DNA from: Dyella sp. RRB7
GTDB lineage: Bacteria; Pseudomonadota; Gammaproteobacteria; Xanthomonadales; Rhodanobacteraceae
Direction: 5' to 3'
Assembly (NCBI RefSeq): GCF_022761115.1
Contig: NZ_JAKWJS010000007.1
Coordinates: forward strand, 124,001-188,000
Length of the DNA stretch: 64,000 nucleotides
The notes under the pieces: model-generated
What the model saw: only the letters and a program-made list of their open reading frames with translations
Databases searched by the model: none
What the model was told of the DNA's origin: nothing
Program-made: the position numbers and the translations under genes
In this document: in pieces, positions 62,236-64,000 of the stretch
Layout of the letters: each line of letters starts with the position of its first letter
Position numbering within the stretch: the first letter of the stretch is position 1

Positions 62236-64000
62236 TCAGCGCTGGCCGATGCGCTGCGCCACGCCCTTGGCGATGGCCTCGTTGAGCAGGCTTTCCATCT
62301 GCTGATCGGTCTGCGCGCCGACTGCGCGCTGGCGTTCTTCCAAGGCGTGCTGCCGGCGCTCGAGTTCGGCCTGCTGGCGTTCCAGTTCGGCTTGCTGGCG
62401 CGCGAACTCGCGATCGTCGTCGACCGTTTTCTGACGCTCGGCGAGCGAGCGAATCTGGCCATCGAGCGAACGCATCTGGTTGTCGAGCTGGCGCAGCTGC
62501 GCGTCCGTTGTTCCCGGTGCGCTTTGCAGTACGGCCCGTTGGGATTCCAGCTCCGCTCGCTGGGATTCCAGCTGAGCCTGGCGCGACGCCATGTCGCCCA
62601 TGCGCGAGGCAGCGGCGCCCTGGCGGGCGGCGATGCCGCCTTGCTCGCCGGCAAGGCGACCCTGTTCGCCGGACAACTGGCCCTGCTGGCGGGACAGTTC
62701 CGTCATCGGCGCGTACACGGCACGTGCCCGCGCGATGGTAGCGTTGTCGCGGATCACATAGGCCTGCTCACCGCGACGCAACCACAACAGCGATTCGTTG
62801 CCCTTGCGCTGGCGACTGGCGGCCTGGATGTCCCGGTCGGTGCCATTCATGATGATGGTGTCGCCGTTGTCGGCGAACAGCGCAAAGCCGTTCCTGGCAC
62901 CGTTCTCGGTATCGATATCGACGTGGTGAGCATGCGTTTCGCCGACTGCCGGTGGCGCCGGCGGCGTTGGCACCGCAGGTACCGGCGGCACAGCGGGAAC
63001 CGGGGGCGGCGTCAGTCCACCTTGCTTCGAGGCGGGGCGAGTCACTGGCGTGGCCGGCGTCGATGGCGTGGAGGGTGTCACTGGCGTCACGGGTGTGGCC
63101 GGCGTGGCGGCGACCGGCGCGAACACCGCGGAGGGCGCCGACGTGGCCGCTGCGGGGGCCGGTGTCGAGGCCAAGGCGCCAGTGTCGGCGGCAGCCTCGG
63201 TCACCCGGTACGGCAGCACGCCTGCCATTGCGACCAGGGCCACCAGCAACCAGCCGGGCGCACGCGAACTCGATGCCTGGGCCTCGTGCTGCAGCATGGC
63301 CAGCCGCCGCTTGAGATTGCGGAATGTCGGCGAGGCGCCGGCCAGCCCGGCATGCAGCGGATGGGCAACGCCAAGCCGCAGCAGCAGCCGGCCATAGGCC
63401 TGGGGTGGTGCATCATGCTGGTGCACCACCTGCGCATCGCAGGCCGCTTCGCGCTGCAGCGCGTATTCGCGCATGGCCCAGGACACCAGCGGGTGGAAGA
63501 AGAACAGGCGCTGCGCGACGGCAGGAATCCAGCCCATCCACAGGTCGCCACGACGCAGGTGCGTCAGCTCGTGGGCCAGCGCGAGTGCGGACTCTTCCGC
63601 GGTGAGGTTTTGCCGCGCGGGCAACAGCACCGTGGGGCGCAACAGTCCACTGACCTGCGGCGAATGGATGGCATCGGACACGCGCAGCGAAGGGCAGCGG
63701 CGTAGCCCCATGATTTGCGCCTGGTCGGCACATGCCGTCTGCAGCGCCGGATCGTCCAGCGGCTGCGATGCGCGCACCACGGCCCGCGCCTGGCGCCACT
63801 GCCGCGTGGCGATCACCAGTTGCACCAGCACGCCCGCCAGCCACAGGGACAGCACCATGAGCTGCCAGCGCAGGCCGGTCGCTGCATCATGAGTCACCGG
63901 CGTTGCCGTAGCGATTGTCGGCGCGGGCGATGCATCGGCCATGCTGCTAGGCGCCGCGTTGGCGGACGAGTTGAGGGCGGTGATGCGGTGCTCGCTTGGC
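62236..64000 (-). CDS. BlaR1/M56-family antirepressor peptidase, 5' end outside the window
   Basis: Frame is open to the window edge, so the N-terminal membrane helices lie beyond 64000. Visible: a helix (WQLMVLSLWLAGVLVQLVIA), the M56 zinc motif ALAHELTHLRRGDLWMG around nt 63535-63585, and a helix before a Pro/Thr/Ala-rich linker (APSAVFAPVAAT...). The soluble part has a beta region and then a long coiled coil with repeated (S/A)..QG.L.GEQG and AELESQRA-type units, ending at 62236. M56 proteins sense and cleave regulators such as BlaI. The coiled-coil extension replaces the usual penicillin-binding sensor, so the stimulus is unlikely to be a beta-lactam. Confidence 0.8.
   Translation of the reverse strand, partial: PSEHRITALNSSANAAPSSMADASPAPTIATATPVTHDAATGLRWQLMVLSLWLAGVLVQLVIATRQWRQARAVVRASQPLDDPALQTACADQAQIMGLRRCPSLRVSDAIHSPQVSGLLRPTVLLPARQNLTAEESALALAHELTHLRRGDLWMGWIPAVAQRLFFFHPLVSWAMREYALQREAACDAQVVHQHDAPPQAYGRLLLRLGVAHPLHAGLAGASPTFRNLKRRLAMLQHEAQASSSRAPGWLLVALVAMAGVLPYRVTEAAADTGALASTPAPAAATSAPSAVFAPVAATPATPVTPVTPSTPSTPATPVTRPASKQGGLTPPPVPAVPPVPAVPTPPAPPAVGETHAHHVDIDTENGARNGFALFADNGDTIIMNGTDRDIQAASRQRKGNESLLWLRRGEQAYVIRDNATIARARAVYAPMTELSRQQGQLSGEQGRLAGEQGGIAARQGAAASRMGDMASRQAQLESQRAELESQRAVLQSAPGTTDAQLRQLDNQMRSLDGQIRSLAERQKTVDDDREFARQQAELERQQAELERRQHALEERQRAVGAQTDQQMESLLNEAIAKGVAQRIGQR

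Noticed and set aside
62400-62760. Repeated sequence resembling a CRISPR or satellite array
   Set aside because: The repeats are in-frame codons for a glutamine/glycine-rich coiled coil in the M56 protein, with variable units and no spacers.

Overview
The window is high-GC Gram-negative chromosomal DNA. The TonB-dependent receptors, large secreted exopeptidases (M1, M20, M61, S9), HdeD/CsbD/BON stress proteins, QueF and the general gene content suggest a gammaproteobacterium of the Rhodanobacteraceae/Xanthomonadaceae type (Dyella, Luteibacter or Rhodanobacter-like). This placement is an inference from gene content and protein style; no 16S gene is present.

Layout. 1-4.6 kb is a sparse accessory stretch: a secreted CarG-like protein, an alpha/beta hydrolase, a small membrane protein and at least one frameshifted remnant. 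4.6-9.5 kb holds a secreted M20 peptidase, a TonB-dependent receptor and a TetR regulator. 9.5-15.9 kb holds two drug-efflux-type MFS transporters, each near a regulator, an HxlR/NTF2/azoreductase group with visible operator-like repeats, and a thioredoxin-fold lipid-side protein. 16-18.5 kb is an SsuD-like flavin monooxygenase next to a badly decayed TonB receptor. 18.9-21.8 kb has an FMN reductase/MarR divergent pair and a ClpP-fold periplasmic protein.

22.3-33.4 kb is the most interesting part. A TonB receptor gene (22285-25959) carries a 5-bp repeat expansion, an in-frame stop, a 4-bp insertion and a roughly 1.3-kb AT-rich insert encoding a 3D-domain (predicted peptidoglycan-cleaving) protein and a small signal-peptide protein. 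That pair looks like an effector with its periplasmic immunity partner. Downstream follow GlpQ, an NPP-type phosphodiesterase, an intact paralogous TonB receptor, and a translationally coupled pair: a YhhN/TMEM86-type lysoplasmalogenase and a homologue of animal alkylglycerol monooxygenase (AGMO). Together these read as a candidate glycerophospholipid and ether-lipid salvage locus.

33.4-46.2 kb contains an APC amino-acid permease, an outer-membrane barrel, an M61 peptidase, tRNA-Arg(CCG), and a stress-type cluster of many small proteins (HIT, CsbD x2, BON, HdeD, a 27-aa membrane peptide and a 53-aa hydrophilic protein) around a triple-PAS LuxR regulator and an ETHE1/Blh-type metallo-beta-lactamase-fold hydrolase. 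An IS3 transposase remnant lies at about 41.6 kb. 46.2-64 kb is mostly conventional: queF, M1 peptidase, penicillin-acylase family enzyme, cupin, DUF2059 protein, aldo/keto reductase with divergent LysR, FAD monooxygenase, thioesterase, MdtJ/MdtI-like SMR pair, S9 dipeptidyl peptidase, two MacB/FtsX-type permeases, and the 3' part of a BlaR1/M56 gene that runs off the window. Short GC-rich hairpins of similar composition recur between genes throughout.
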